Shown here in pieces: positions 6,768 to 15,349 of a stretch of 16,059 nt of DNA. The DNA is taken from the NCBI GenBank assembly GCA_031376285.1, contig JANMDN010000071.1, positions 1-16,059 on the forward strand, in the 5' to 3' direction. The notes beneath the pieces are model-generated. The model saw only the letters and a program-made list of their open reading frames with translations, had not been told where the DNA came from and made no database searches. Origin of the DNA: JANMDN01 sp031376285 (GTDB taxonomy: Bacteria; Actinomycetota; Thermoleophilia; Miltoncostaeales; Miltoncostaeaceae). Positions within the stretch are counted from its first letter, which is position 1, and each line of letters opens with the position of its first letter. The position numbers were made by a program, and so were the translations under genes.

Positions 6768-7589
6768 GTGACCACAGTAGATACAGGCACTCGCGACAAG
6801 CACCGTAGCTCCGTAACGAACGCCACAACGACCCGCGGTTTCAATCCATCCCAGCGCCCTCCGCAGCCACGTGTCAGCGTCGTGATCCCGACGCTGAACG
6901 AAGCCCAGAACCTGCCGCATGTGCTCTCGAAGCTCCCCGCCTGGACACACGAACTTGTCCTTGTCGATGGGAACTCGACCGACCGTACCGTCGAAGTGGC
7001 TCGGGAGGAGTACCCGACCGTCCGGATCATCGGGCAAAGCGGCCGCGGGAAAGGCAATGCGCTCGCGGCCGGCTTTGCGGCGTGCACCGGGGACATCATC
7101 GTGATGATCGACGCCGACGGGTCCCAGGATCCGTACGAGATCGAGCACTTCGTCGCTGCGTTGGTTGCGGGAGCGGACTTCGCGAAGGGTTCGCGCTTTG
7201 TCGATGGCGGAGGCAGCACCGACATCACGTTCGCTCGGCGCCTTGGCAATCTCTTCTTCACGAAGCTCGCGAACCGGCTCTACAGGAGCAGCTACTCCGA
7301 CCTTTGCTACGGCTACAACGCGTTCTGGCGTGACTGCCTCCCGGTGATCAACGTCGACTGCGACGGCTTCGAGGTCGAGACGCTGATCAACGTGCGCATC
7401 GCCAAGGCCGGGCTCACCGTCACAGAGGTGCCGAGCTTCGAGACGCCCCGCCTCTACGGCGAGAGCAACCTTTCGGCAGTGCGTGACGGCCTCCGCGTCC
7501 TGCGGACGCTGTTTCAGGAGCGTGCCAAGCCCAGTCGGCCAGAACGAACAATGACGCGCGACGAACCCACGACACCCCGCCCCGCCTAG
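6768..7589 (+). CDS. GT2 family glycosyltransferase, DPM1-like
   Basis: This is a 273-residue cytoplasmic GT-A fold enzyme. It opens with a basic Ser/Thr-rich stretch, then VSVVIPTLNEAQNLPHVL (from residue 36), the nucleotide-sugar binding start of family GT2. VLVDGNSTDRT and RGKGNALAAGF follow, then MIDADGSQDP with the DxD metal/nucleotide motif at Asp115 and Asp117. The layout is close to polyprenol-phosphate mannosyl/glucosyltransferases (DPM1/DPMS-like), which load a sugar onto a lipid carrier. No C-terminal membrane segments are seen. GTG 6768 was chosen because GAGGAG lies five bases upstream; an in-frame upstream extension lacks such a site. It is the first gene of the polysaccharide run and is separated from the next by about 100 bases. 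Confidence 0.87.
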   Translation: MTTVDTGTRDKHRSSVTNATTTRGFNPSQRPPQPRVSVVIPTLNEAQNLPHVLSKLPAWTHELVLVDGNSTDRTVEVAREEYPTVRIIGQSGRGKGNALAAGFAACTGDIIVMIDADGSQDPYEIEHFVAALVAGADFAKGSRFVDGGGSTDITFARRLGNLFFTKLANRLYRSSYSDLCYGYNAFWRDCLPVINVDCDGFEVETLINVRIAKAGLTVTEVPSFETPRLYGESNLSAVRDGLRVLRTLFQERAKPSRPERTMTRDEPTTPRPA

Positions 7590-7606
7590 TGCCTCGCCGA
7601 GGGCAC
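7589..7606 (+). terminator. Small hairpin at the end of the first GT2 gene
   Basis: GTGCCTC (7589-7595) pairs with GAGGGCAC (7599-7606) around a three-base loop with one bulged G. It overlaps the last base of the stop codon. There is no U tract. It may attenuate transcription or stabilise the upstream message, but is unlikely to be a full terminator. Confidence 0.3.
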
Positions 7607-7692
7607 ACCGTTTCGTCGGCCACGGCAGGCCGGGAGTTCACCGCAGGGTTTCGGAGGTCAAGGGAGTCGCATCGTCACGGTGGACCCACCAC

Positions 7693-9792
7693 GTGAAGAT
7701 GCCGACACTCCCTCGTCGGCAACTCGCTCGCCTCGCCGCAACCCTCGTCCTTGCCGCGCTCGGTCCGAGCGCGTCGCTTGCATCGGCCGCCACGCCGGTC
7801 GCCGCTGGCTACCGGGACTTCTCCTTCGGCGCGGCACCCAACGCTCCGACGGCCAAGGAGCCACAAAGCAAGCTCTGGTACGCGGCGGGCTCTTGGTGGG
7901 CGAGCCTCTACGTCACATCGACCGGCAGCTTCCACATCCACCGGTACGCCGCCTCCACGCACGACTGGATCGATACAGGAACGGCCGTCGACGAGCGAGA
8001 CGTCACCCGCAGCGACGCGCTTTGGGACGGGTCGCACGTCTACATCGTGACCGCGGGCATCAGCACCGGTAGCGCCGCAAGCGCACGCCTGCTGCGCTTC
8101 AGCTACGACCCTGGTCAGCAGCGCTTCACCCTCGACCCCGGTTTTCCGGTGACGCTCTCGACCGGCGGCATGGAGTCAATCTCGATCGATAAGGACACGA
8201 CCGGAACACTGTGGGCGACGTTCGTCCAAGCGGGCACCGCGTACGTGACCCACTCGAGCGGCGGTGACGCCACCTGGGTCGCGCCCTACGTGCTTCCCGC
8301 GACGGGAGCGACTGGTCTCAACGTGAGCCAGAAAGAGGAAATCGCGATCACGTCCTACAACGGCCGGATCGGGCTCATGTGGAGCGATCAGGACGACAGC
8401 ACGTACCGTTACGCGGAGCACGTGGACGGCGCTCCCGACACCGTCTGGCAGTCGTCCACGGCGCACTCCGCGCCGGAGGAGGCAGACAATCACATCAACC
8501 TCGTCGGGCTGGACGGCGATCCCGCAGGCCAGGTCTTTGCGACCGTCAAGACCTCGCTGAACAGCCCGAATGCTCCGCTCTACAAGCTCCTCGTTTTGCG
8601 AAACGACGGCACTTGGGCGCAGCACACGATCGCTCGGGTGACCGACAACCACACGCGCGCCATCGGACAGGTCGACCTGCAGAACCGACGGATCTACTTC
8701 CTGGCGACCACGCCCTGTTGTAGCGGCGGGAGCGTCTACCAGAAGTCCACAAGCCTCGACGCGATCGCTTTCCCGGTGGGGAAGGGGACCGTCCTCATCT
8801 CGAGCGCAACCGAAACGAAAATCAACAACACGAGCGCAACCAAGCAGACGCTCGACGGCACGACCGATCTCGTCACGGTCGCCTCCGACGACGCCGCGAA
8901 CTTCTACCTGCATGGCGAACTCGATTTGCCGTCTGCCAGCGACACCACCCCACCAGAAACGACGATCGACTCAGGACCGAGCGGGACCACGGGCAGCACA
9001 AGTGCCGTGTTCGCGTTTAGCGCGAACGAGGCGTCGACCTTTGCGTGCCGCCTCGATGGCGCCGCGTTCACGCCGTGCGGCTCGCCGATCAGCTACTCGG
9101 GCCTTGCGCTCGGTACCCACACGTTCGACGTGCGGGCGACGGACCTCGCGGGCAATCCGGATTCGACGCCAGCCGCTCGGCAGTGGACCGTCTCGACCGG
9201 TCCAGTCACCCTCTTCTCGGATGGCTTCGAAACGGGGAGCTTCTCGGGATGGACCCAGGTGACAACGGCCGGTGGCGGAACCGCCGTCGTCCAGGGCCCT
9301 GTCGTCCGTACAGGCGCCTTCGCGGCCCAGCTCGCCGCGACGTCCGCGACGGGTTCGGTCGCCTATGCACGCCGGACGCTTGCCACCGCACCCACAGACG
9401 TCCGCGTCGCCGGGGACTTCCACGTCCTTCAAGAGGGCGCTTCAGGTGGCAACGTCCCGCTGATTCGCCTGTTGAATACGTCTGGCACACGGGTGATCTC
9501 GCTCTCGCGCCAGAACCTTTCGAGCAACCGCATCTACGTGCAGATCAGCGGCGTCAATAGTCTGACGTCGGGTGTCCTTCCCCTCTCGACATGGGGTCGC
9601 TTCGAGGTTCACGTCGTCGCTGGGGCCGCGGGCGCCGGGGTCGTCGAGGTCACCCTGAATGGCACCCCGATCTTCCAAACGGCCACCGGAACCGTCGGGA
9701 CCACGGGCATCGCGACCGTTCAGATCGGCAACGACACCGCAAAGCAGACCTTCGGCCTGGTGGCCGATGACCTGCTGGTCACGACCGGGTGA
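7693..9792 (+). CDS. Secreted propeller / Ig-like / jelly-roll protein
   Basis: This 699-residue secreted protein starts at GTG 7693, with GGTGGA eight bases upstream; ATG 7699 is the alternative. A Sec signal peptide ends near residue 32 (SLASA before ATP). Residues about 36-415 have repeated blade-like segments (SKLWYAAGSWWASLYV, TRSDALWDGSHVYIV, GRIGLMWSDQDDSTYRYAEH) resembling sialidase-like or WD-like beta-propellers, but I see no complete Asp-box series. Residues about 417-502 form a bacterial Ig-like module (TPPETTIDSGPSG ... SFSANEAS-like core, CRLDG, THTFDVRATDLAGN). Residues 503-699 (FSDGFETGSFSGW to the end) look like a concanavalin/LamG-type jelly roll, often carbohydrate-binding. 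Lying inside a polysaccharide gene run, it may bind, trim or anchor the polymer. Its stop overlaps the next start (TGATG). Enzymatic activity is not shown. Confidence 0.82.
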   Translation: MKMPTLPRRQLARLAATLVLAALGPSASLASAATPVAAGYRDFSFGAAPNAPTAKEPQSKLWYAAGSWWASLYVTSTGSFHIHRYAASTHDWIDTGTAVDERDVTRSDALWDGSHVYIVTAGISTGSAASARLLRFSYDPGQQRFTLDPGFPVTLSTGGMESISIDKDTTGTLWATFVQAGTAYVTHSSGGDATWVAPYVLPATGATGLNVSQKEEIAITSYNGRIGLMWSDQDDSTYRYAEHVDGAPDTVWQSSTAHSAPEEADNHINLVGLDGDPAGQVFATVKTSLNSPNAPLYKLLVLRNDGTWAQHTIARVTDNHTRAIGQVDLQNRRIYFLATTPCCSGGSVYQKSTSLDAIAFPVGKGTVLISSATETKINNTSATKQTLDGTTDLVTVASDDAANFYLHGELDLPSASDTTPPETTIDSGPSGTTGSTSAVFAFSANEASTFACRLDGAAFTPCGSPISYSGLALGTHTFDVRATDLAGNPDSTPAARQWTVSTGPVTLFSDGFETGSFSGWTQVTTAGGGTAVVQGPVVRTGAFAAQLAATSATGSVAYARRTLATAPTDVRVAGDFHVLQEGASGGNVPLIRLLNTSGTRVISLSRQNLSSNRIYVQISGVNSLTSGVLPLSTWGRFEVHVVAGAAGAGVVEVTLNGTPIFQTATGTVGTTGIATVQIGNDTAKQTFGLVADDLLVTTG

Positions 9793-10784
9793 TGACGACG
9801 CTCGCGCACGACGTGGCGCCCTTGACCGCGGATCACCCGGCGTTCTCGGTGGTCATCTGTGCCTATACCGAGGAGCGCTGGCAGGATCTCGGTAGGGCCG
9901 TGCGGTCGGTGCTCGCTCAACGCCTTCAAGCCCAGGAGATCATCGTCGTCATCGACCACAACCAGCCGATGTTGGAGCGCTTCGAAACGGAGTTTCCCGC
10001 GGTTCGCGTCATTGCCAACGCCGAAACCCGAGGGCTCTCCGGTGCCCGCAACTCCGGCGTGGCGGTCGCCGCGGCGCCGATTATCGCCTTCCTCGATGAT
10101 GACGCCGAAGCCGACGAGGGTTGGCTTCACGGCCTCGCCGAGGCCTACCGCGATGAGCACGTGCTCGGCGTTGGGGGGGAGATCATTCCCGACTGGGACG
10201 CGGGTCGACCCCGTTCGTTCCCGGCGGAGTTTCATTGGGTCGTCGGATGCAGCTACGAGGGCCTTCCCCGGACCCCGTCGCCGGTTCGCAACCTCATCGG
10301 CGCAAACATGTCGATCCGGCGGGACGTGATCCTGGACGAGGGGGGTTTTCGTACCGACGTCGGCCGGGTCGGAAAGCGTCCGCTCGGCTGCGAGGAGACG
10401 GATCTGTGTATCCGCGCACGCAGCCGCAGACCCGAGGGGGAGTTCCTATACGAACCGAAGGCGCGGATCTCTCACCGTGTCCCACGGGAGCGATCCGGTA
10501 TCCGCTACTTCCTCGCCCGCTGCTGGGCAGAGGGTCTCTCGAAGGCAATCGTCGCGCAGGAGTCTGGAACGCGTGCCGGGCTCTCATCCGAGCGGGCCTA
10601 CGTCCTAAAGACCCTCCCCCGAGGCATTGCCCGCAACCTCGGCGACACTCTACGAGGAGACCCCGCCGGGTTGGCTCGGGCCGCGGCGATCGCCGTCGGA
10701 GTCGCCACGACAGCCCTCGGCTACGCTGAAGGCCGCAGACGCGCCAAACGTCCGTCCGAAACCCGAGGTGGCGAACATGCCTGA
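9792..10784 (+). CDS. GT2 family glycosyltransferase
   Basis: This is a 330-residue enzyme of family GT2. The start ATG 9792 shares one base with the upstream stop (TGATG), implying coupled translation; GTG 9789 is an alternative. Motifs in order are FSVVICAYTEERW (residues 18-30), GLSGARNSGV (about 84-93), LDDDAEADEGW with the DxD metal site (Asp102-Asp104), an acceptor-loop GANMSIRR, and CEETDLCIR (200-208), the acidic motif that supplies the probable base. A short Ala-rich hydrophobic stretch near residues 295-312 may be a membrane-associating helix. The sugar and acceptor are unknown. Its end overlaps the next gene by eight bases. Confidence 0.88.
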   Translation: MTTLAHDVAPLTADHPAFSVVICAYTEERWQDLGRAVRSVLAQRLQAQEIIVVIDHNQPMLERFETEFPAVRVIANAETRGLSGARNSGVAVAAAPIIAFLDDDAEADEGWLHGLAEAYRDEHVLGVGGEIIPDWDAGRPRSFPAEFHWVVGCSYEGLPRTPSPVRNLIGANMSIRRDVILDEGGFRTDVGRVGKRPLGCEETDLCIRARSRRPEGEFLYEPKARISHRVPRERSGIRYFLARCWAEGLSKAIVAQESGTRAGLSSERAYVLKTLPRGIARNLGDTLRGDPAGLARAAAIAVGVATTALGYAEGRRRAKRPSETRGGEHA

Positions 10785-11604
10785 AGTGAGCGTCGTGGTT
10801 CCCGTCCGCAACGCCGAGCGACTGATCGAGGATTGCCTCGCGTCCATCGTTGCCTGCGAGCCCGCGGAGATCATCATCATCGACGGGATGTCGACCGACC
10901 GGACCCTCGAGCTTGCCAAGCGGTTTCCGGTCCGGATCCTCTCAGATGAGGGGCGAGGATTGCCCGCTGCCCGGATGCAGGGCGCCAAAGAGGCTCGCTG
11001 CCAGCGGATCGCACTTATCGACGTCGATGTTGTGCTTCAACCAGGTGATCTTGCCGCGCTGGTCGACGAGTTCGACGAGGGCGGCTACGGTGGCCTCCAG
11101 GCCGGTCTTGAGAGCACGTCCGGGGAGGGCTACTGGGGTCGCGCGCTGGCCCACCACCACCGAACTGGGCGCAGCAAGCATTGGTTCGGCCTTGTCGCGA
11201 CGATCTTCGATCGGGATGAGTTCCTCTCGTTCGGGCTCGACGAATCGTTCCTGTCGGGCGAAGACATCGAGCTGCGCTGGCGGCTTCAACGCGAGGGTCG
11301 GCGCAGCGGCGTCTCCACGCGCACCGTGGTCGAGCACCGCTTCGACGACACGTTCTCGTTCGCGCTCGGGCAATGGATCGCCGATGGTCGTGGGCTCGGA
11401 CGCATGCTCACCAAACATCGTGCCCGTGGGGTGCGCCTCGCACTCCTTCCCCTGGCGGCCGGCGTCCGAGGCGTCGTCCTCAGCCTTGTCCGGCTCCAAC
11501 CGCGATGGATTCCCTACTACCTCTGCTTCACGGCCTTCAACTACGCTGGAATGGTGGGTGTCGCTGGCGAGAAGTTGAGGCGCCCGTCACGCGAGACAAA
11601 GTAG
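10777..11604 (+). CDS. GT2 family glycosyltransferase
   Basis: This is a 275-residue GT2 enzyme. ATG 10777 lies five bases after GAGGTGG, and the reading frame overlaps the previous gene by eight bases. The open frame continues upstream inside that gene, but the family start (MPEVSVVVPVRNAERLIED) fixes this codon. IIIIDGMSTDRT is followed by GLPAARMQGAK, the DxD motif IDVDVV (Asp82, Asp84), and SGEDIELRWRLQ (about 160-171) with the catalytic ED pair. A hydrophobic patch near residues 212-232 could dock the enzyme at the membrane. It probably adds one sugar of a lipid-linked repeat unit. The next gene begins ten bases later. Confidence 0.88.
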   Translation: MPEVSVVVPVRNAERLIEDCLASIVACEPAEIIIIDGMSTDRTLELAKRFPVRILSDEGRGLPAARMQGAKEARCQRIALIDVDVVLQPGDLAALVDEFDEGGYGGLQAGLESTSGEGYWGRALAHHHRTGRSKHWFGLVATIFDRDEFLSFGLDESFLSGEDIELRWRLQREGRRSGVSTRTVVEHRFDDTFSFALGQWIADGRGLGRMLTKHRARGVRLALLPLAAGVRGVVLSLVRLQPRWIPYYLCFTAFNYAGMVGVAGEKLRRPSRETK

Positions 11605-11613
11605 GGCAGGGCC

Positions 11614-14600
11614 TTGGCGTCTGAGACCGTTGAGCGCGCCGCTGGCGTGGTGGACGTCGCCCGCCGGCCGCGTCCCCTTTCGATGTTGGCGAGCTCGGTC
11701 TCGGTCATGGGGGGCAAGGTCGCCACCATGGGCCTTGGGTTCGTGTTTTGGGTGCTCGCGGCGCGCACCTTCGCCCAGGATGATGTCGGGCTCGCGGCCG
11801 GGGCCGTCTCGGCGATGATGCTCTGCACCCAGATCGCGGTCCTCGGCCTCGGGTCCGGGGTGATTACCCAGTACCCGACATATGCGGACCGCCCGAAGCG
11901 TCTTCTCAATTCGGCGCTCACGCTCGGCGCTGCTGCTGCTGCCGCGCTCTGCGTGGTCGTCTTTGCGCTGCTCGCCTCCGGAGCCCTACCGGAGCTCGCG
12001 ATCCTCGCTCGCAACCCCGTGTTCGCTCCACTGTTTCTCGTCATGACCGTCGCCGGGACCCTTGGGATCATCCTCGATCAAACTGCGATTGCGATCCGGC
12101 GTGGGGAGCAGGTCCTCATCCGCGGGCTCGCCTTCGGGGGTGTGACGCTCGGCGTGCTCGCGATGAGCGCGGCGGCGTTCTCGGGCCAAGGGGCCATCGT
12201 GATACTCGCGCCGTTTGCGATCGCGTCGGTCGGAGTGTGCCTACTCGCCGCCGTCCAACTCCACCGGTCGCTCGGCGGGTACCGCTACTCGCCCTCGATT
12301 GATCGGCCATTCGCGACGAGCCTCATCAGGTCAAGCCTGCCGAACTACGCGCTCACACTCACGGAGCGGGCTCCCGGGCTCATCATTCCCGTCGTCGTCG
12401 TCGAGATTCTCTCCCCCGAGGTGAACGCTGCCTGGTACGCCGCCTGGATGATGGCGTGGGTCCTCTACTTCGTGCCGATCTCGAGCGGCCTGACGCTTTT
12501 TGCCGAGGCAACGCACAATCCGGATGGCATGCGGGCCGCGGTGAGGCAGTCGCTTGTGTGGTCGATCGCAATCGGATCCGCGGGTGCGGCGGTGATGGTC
12601 CTCGCAGCGCCGATGCTCCTGTCCATTCTGGGAGAGCGCTACGCCGATATGGGGACGCAACCCCTCAGGATCCTCGCGATTGCCGTTTTGCCGATCGCGT
12701 TGACGCAGGCCTACTTCGCGGTCAGCCGCGCATGCGCCCAGCTCCGCGAGGCGCTGATTGCCGGAGCCATCTGCGCAGTCGTATCTGTCGCGCTCGCCTC
12801 GTTCGCCGGCTGGCGTTTTGGGCTCACCGGAATCGCGACCGCATGGTTGTACACGCAGACAGCCATGGGGCTCTGGTCGGGTCTGCGACTCCGCGCGCTC
12901 CTCGCCCCCGAGGCGCCGGGGCAGCTCGGGCCCCGGCTGCGACCACGGATGCCCGCGTTGCATCGGGCGCCGTCAGCGGTGGTCGGGTCTCGCGAGGGAC
13001 GTCCCGCCACCTCCGAGCGAGGCCTGGCGTGGCGCGCCGCGCGCGTCGTCCTCTCACTGGCCATCCCCGCCGCCGCGATCCCTCTTTGGGTGGTGTCCTT
13101 CAAGGGCATCTCGATCCGCGATCTCGGCGATCTCGGCGTCGTATCGGCCGCGCCAAAGCTCGCCGCTGTTCCATTTCTGATGGTGGCCGCGAGCTTCTGT
13201 GCACATCTCGCGTGGCGGCCCTTCTCGAGCGGTTTGCTCTTGGTCCACGTGACGACCATGGTCGTCATGCTCTACGGCGTGCGCCCGCTCATCGAGGAAG
13301 AGCCCGCCTTCAGAGTGACCTGGCGCCACGCCGGCGTCGTCGAGTACGTGACGAGTACAGGGGGAGTCGACACCTCGATCGACGCGTACTTCAACTGGCC
13401 GGTGTTTTTCATCCTCACGGCGTTCGTCGTGAAACTCGGGGGCCTCTCGAGCGCCCTCGATCTCGCCTCCTGGGCTCCCGTCGTGTTCAACCTGCTGTAC
13501 CTGGGCCCCCTGCTCATGATCTTTCGCGCGGCAACCAATGATCGGCGCGTCTGGTGGCTGGGCGTCTGGTTCTTCTACCTGGCCAATTGGATCGGCCAGG
13601 ACTATCTCTCACCGCAAGGGCTCGCGCTTTTCCTGCACCTGGTGTTTCTCGCGATCGTCCTCCACTGGTTCGACCCCAAAGGCTTAGGTCGCGGCTCAAA
13701 AGGCTCCCGCGTCGGGCTCCTCGCCGTGGCCATCGTCGTGTTCGCGGCAATCGTGCCGAGCCACCAGCTGACGCCCTTCGCGACGCTGTTCGCGCTGATC
13801 GCCCTCGCCGCCGCGCGGCGCACATCCCAGCGGGGTCTTGTGATCATTGCCGCGGTGTTCATCGGCGCCTGGATGGTGTTCGGCGCCAGCGCCTACCTTT
13901 CCGGCCACATCGACAACGTCGCGGGGCAGGTTGGCAACGTCGGAGCCACGCTTGACGCCAACGTGTCGGAGCGGCTGCGCGGTAGCACCGAACGGCTCAT
14001 CGTCCAGTACGGCCGTCTCGCGTTCACCGCAGGCCTCTGGATTACCGCGCTCGTCGGTGCCCTGCGACTGCGAAAACGTCGTCGCCTGAACCCCGCACAT
14101 GCCCTTCTCGCGCTGACGCCGCTCGCGCTGCTCGGCCTGCAGTCCTACGGCGGCGAAATGCTCCTGCGCGCCTACCTCTTCGGCCTGCCGTTTGTCGCAC
14201 TTCTCGCCGCTTCGGCCTTCTTCCCCGCGCGCTCCGCCGGACGCGGGTTCGGCTCCTTCGTTGCGGTGACGGCGGCATCGCTTGTCGCGCTCTCGGCCTT
14301 CTCGCTGACCCGCTACGGCAACGAGCGAATCGACCAGTTCACGCACGAGGAGGTCGCGGCCGTCGAGCACCTCTACGCGGTCGCACGGCCGGGCTCGGTG
14401 TTCGTCGTGGCGACCGGCAACGTTCCGTGGAAGTACCGCGACTACGGTGCCTTCGATTACAGGATCATCGCGGACACTCCCGAGTGGCAAGCACGACGAG
14501 CGAACGGGGCGCGTCAAGGCGCAGTCCTGGATGCCGTCGTCGAGTCCATGCGGAGTCATCGCTCCAAGGGGGCCTACCTGCTCCTCACCCGCGGCCAGCA

Positions 14601-14754
14601 CTCCGAGGTCGACTTGATGGGTGCGGCACCCCGCGGGGAGCTCGACCGCTTCGAGCGTGAGATCACGAAATCCCCCCGCTTCCTCCAGTTGTATGCCAAC
14701 CGCGACGCCGCCATCTACATCCTCTCCCCTCAAGGCCGGGGCCAAACATCATGA
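11614..14754 (+). CDS. Wzx-like flippase fused to GT-C-like membrane glycosyltransferase/polymerase
   Basis: This 1046-residue polytopic membrane protein starts at TTG 11614, with AGGG seven bases upstream. A later GTG is possible. Residues about 20-428 are a typical Wzx/PST polysaccharide flippase (MATE-like MOP fold, about 12 helices): VMGGKVATMGLGFVFWVLAAR, ARTFAQDDVGLAAGA, YAAWMMAWVLYFVP, GLTLFAEAT. A Pro/Arg-rich linker (about 430-475) joins a second membrane domain (about 477-897) with an acidic outer loop (IEEEP near 560, GGVDTSIDAYFNWP near 585-595) and NWIGQDYLSPQG (658-669). A soluble domain (898-1046) ending in SPRFLQLYANRDAAIYIL resembles the exterior domains of GT-C glycosyltransferases. 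The frame is continuous without stops. Wzx and polymerase normally come as separate proteins; here they seem fused. The flippase half is confident; the polymerase role is inference. It overlaps the next gene by four bases (ATGA). Confidence 0.85.
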   Translation: MASETVERAAGVVDVARRPRPLSMLASSVSVMGGKVATMGLGFVFWVLAARTFAQDDVGLAAGAVSAMMLCTQIAVLGLGSGVITQYPTYADRPKRLLNSALTLGAAAAAALCVVVFALLASGALPELAILARNPVFAPLFLVMTVAGTLGIILDQTAIAIRRGEQVLIRGLAFGGVTLGVLAMSAAAFSGQGAIVILAPFAIASVGVCLLAAVQLHRSLGGYRYSPSIDRPFATSLIRSSLPNYALTLTERAPGLIIPVVVVEILSPEVNAAWYAAWMMAWVLYFVPISSGLTLFAEATHNPDGMRAAVRQSLVWSIAIGSAGAAVMVLAAPMLLSILGERYADMGTQPLRILAIAVLPIALTQAYFAVSRACAQLREALIAGAICAVVSVALASFAGWRFGLTGIATAWLYTQTAMGLWSGLRLRALLAPEAPGQLGPRLRPRMPALHRAPSAVVGSREGRPATSERGLAWRAARVVLSLAIPAAAIPLWVVSFKGISIRDLGDLGVVSAAPKLAAVPFLMVAASFCAHLAWRPFSSGLLLVHVTTMVVMLYGVRPLIEEEPAFRVTWRHAGVVEYVTSTGGVDTSIDAYFNWPVFFILTAFVVKLGGLSSALDLASWAPVVFNLLYLGPLLMIFRAATNDRRVWWLGVWFFYLANWIGQDYLSPQGLALFLHLVFLAIVLHWFDPKGLGRGSKGSRVGLLAVAIVVFAAIVPSHQLTPFATLFALIALAAARRTSQRGLVIIAAVFIGAWMVFGASAYLSGHIDNVAGQVGNVGATLDANVSERLRGSTERLIVQYGRLAFTAGLWITALVGALRLRKRRRLNPAHALLALTPLALLGLQSYGGEMLLRAYLFGLPFVALLAASAFFPARSAGRGFGSFVAVTAASLVALSAFSLTRYGNERIDQFTHEEVAAVEHLYAVARPGSVFVVATGNVPWKYRDYGAFDYRIIADTPEWQARRANGARQGAVLDAVVESMRSHRSKGAYLLLTRGQHSEVDLMGAAPRGELDRFEREITKSPRFLQLYANRDAAIYILSPQGRGQTS

Positions 14755-15107
14755 GACCTCAGTCGCAGACGTGGGCAATGATCGTCGCGACAACGATCGT
14801 CGTCACCCTGAGCATGGTTGCCGTGGACTCCAACGCCTGGGTGCGTGCCCCCTTGGTTCTCGCCTTCCTCGCGGTGGTGCCTGGCCTTGCGATCGTGCGA
14901 CTGCTTCGGATCGCGGACGCCTTTGCTGAGATCGTGATCGGAACCGCGTTGAGTATCGCGCTGGCAAGTGGGGTCTCGGCCGCGCTCCTCTACACGGGCT
15001 ACTGGGTTCCGGAGTCCGGCCTTGGCATCCTCATGGGGATCGCTTCGGCCGCGACCAGCGTCGAAGTCGTGCGTGCGCGCCGGCTCCAAAGCGGTGACGC
15101 GCTGTGA
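14751..15107 (+). CDS. Small three-helix membrane protein, unknown function
   Basis: This is a 118-residue protein with about three or four membrane segments (residues 9-25, 31-50, 61-82, 90-105). The PGLAIVRLLRI segment recalls PG-containing turns in membrane proteins encoded in other polysaccharide loci, but I cannot name a family. The start ATG overlaps the stop of the fusion gene as ATGA, and its own stop overlaps the next gene's GTG, so it is tightly coupled. It could be an accessory subunit of the flippase/polymerase. Confidence 0.75.
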   Translation: MRPQSQTWAMIVATTIVVTLSMVAVDSNAWVRAPLVLAFLAVVPGLAIVRLLRIADAFAEIVIGTALSIALASGVSAALLYTGYWVPESGLGILMGIASAATSVEVVRARRLQSGDAL

Positions 15108-15349
15108 GCGCCACCGTGACCGATGCGGCGCGTCGAATCGCCGAGGAGGGTTTTGGCTCGCCGCTCGCTCGCGTGGCAGACGTGGTTGTCGCCATCGCCC
15201 TGATCGTTTTGTTGATCGAACGCCAACTCGCGTCGGCGAGCTCGAATGAGCGCTCACGGCGGCGCGTCGGCCCAACCCTCGTGGCGATCGTTCCGTTGCT
15301 TGCGGCGTTCACGGTCATCGTCCTCAGCCGATTCTTCAACGTCCGGTGA
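15104..15349 (+). CDS. Small two-helix membrane protein, unknown function
   Basis: This is an 81-residue protein with hydrophobic segments at about residues 24-40 and 57-75, joined by a basic Ser/Arg-rich loop (SASSNERSRRR). The GTG start overlaps the previous stop as GTGA, and its stop overlaps the next gene's GTG in the same way. These paired four-base overlaps support a real gene despite its size. No family is recognised. It may be a partner of the preceding mini membrane protein or of the protease that follows. Confidence 0.65.
   Translation: MSATVTDAARRIAEEGFGSPLARVADVVVAIALIVLLIERQLASASSNERSRRRVGPTLVAIVPLLAAFTVIVLSRFFNVR

Noticed and set aside
12456..13541. 361-residue open frame inside the flippase fusion gene
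   Set aside because: The Arg/Pro/Ala-rich translation lacks hydrophobic or domain pattern, while the overlapping frame encodes clear membrane helices.
13696..14745. 349-residue minus-strand open frame opposite the fusion gene
   Set aside because: Highly charged, low-complexity translation typical of the antisense of a GC-rich membrane protein gene; no start signals.
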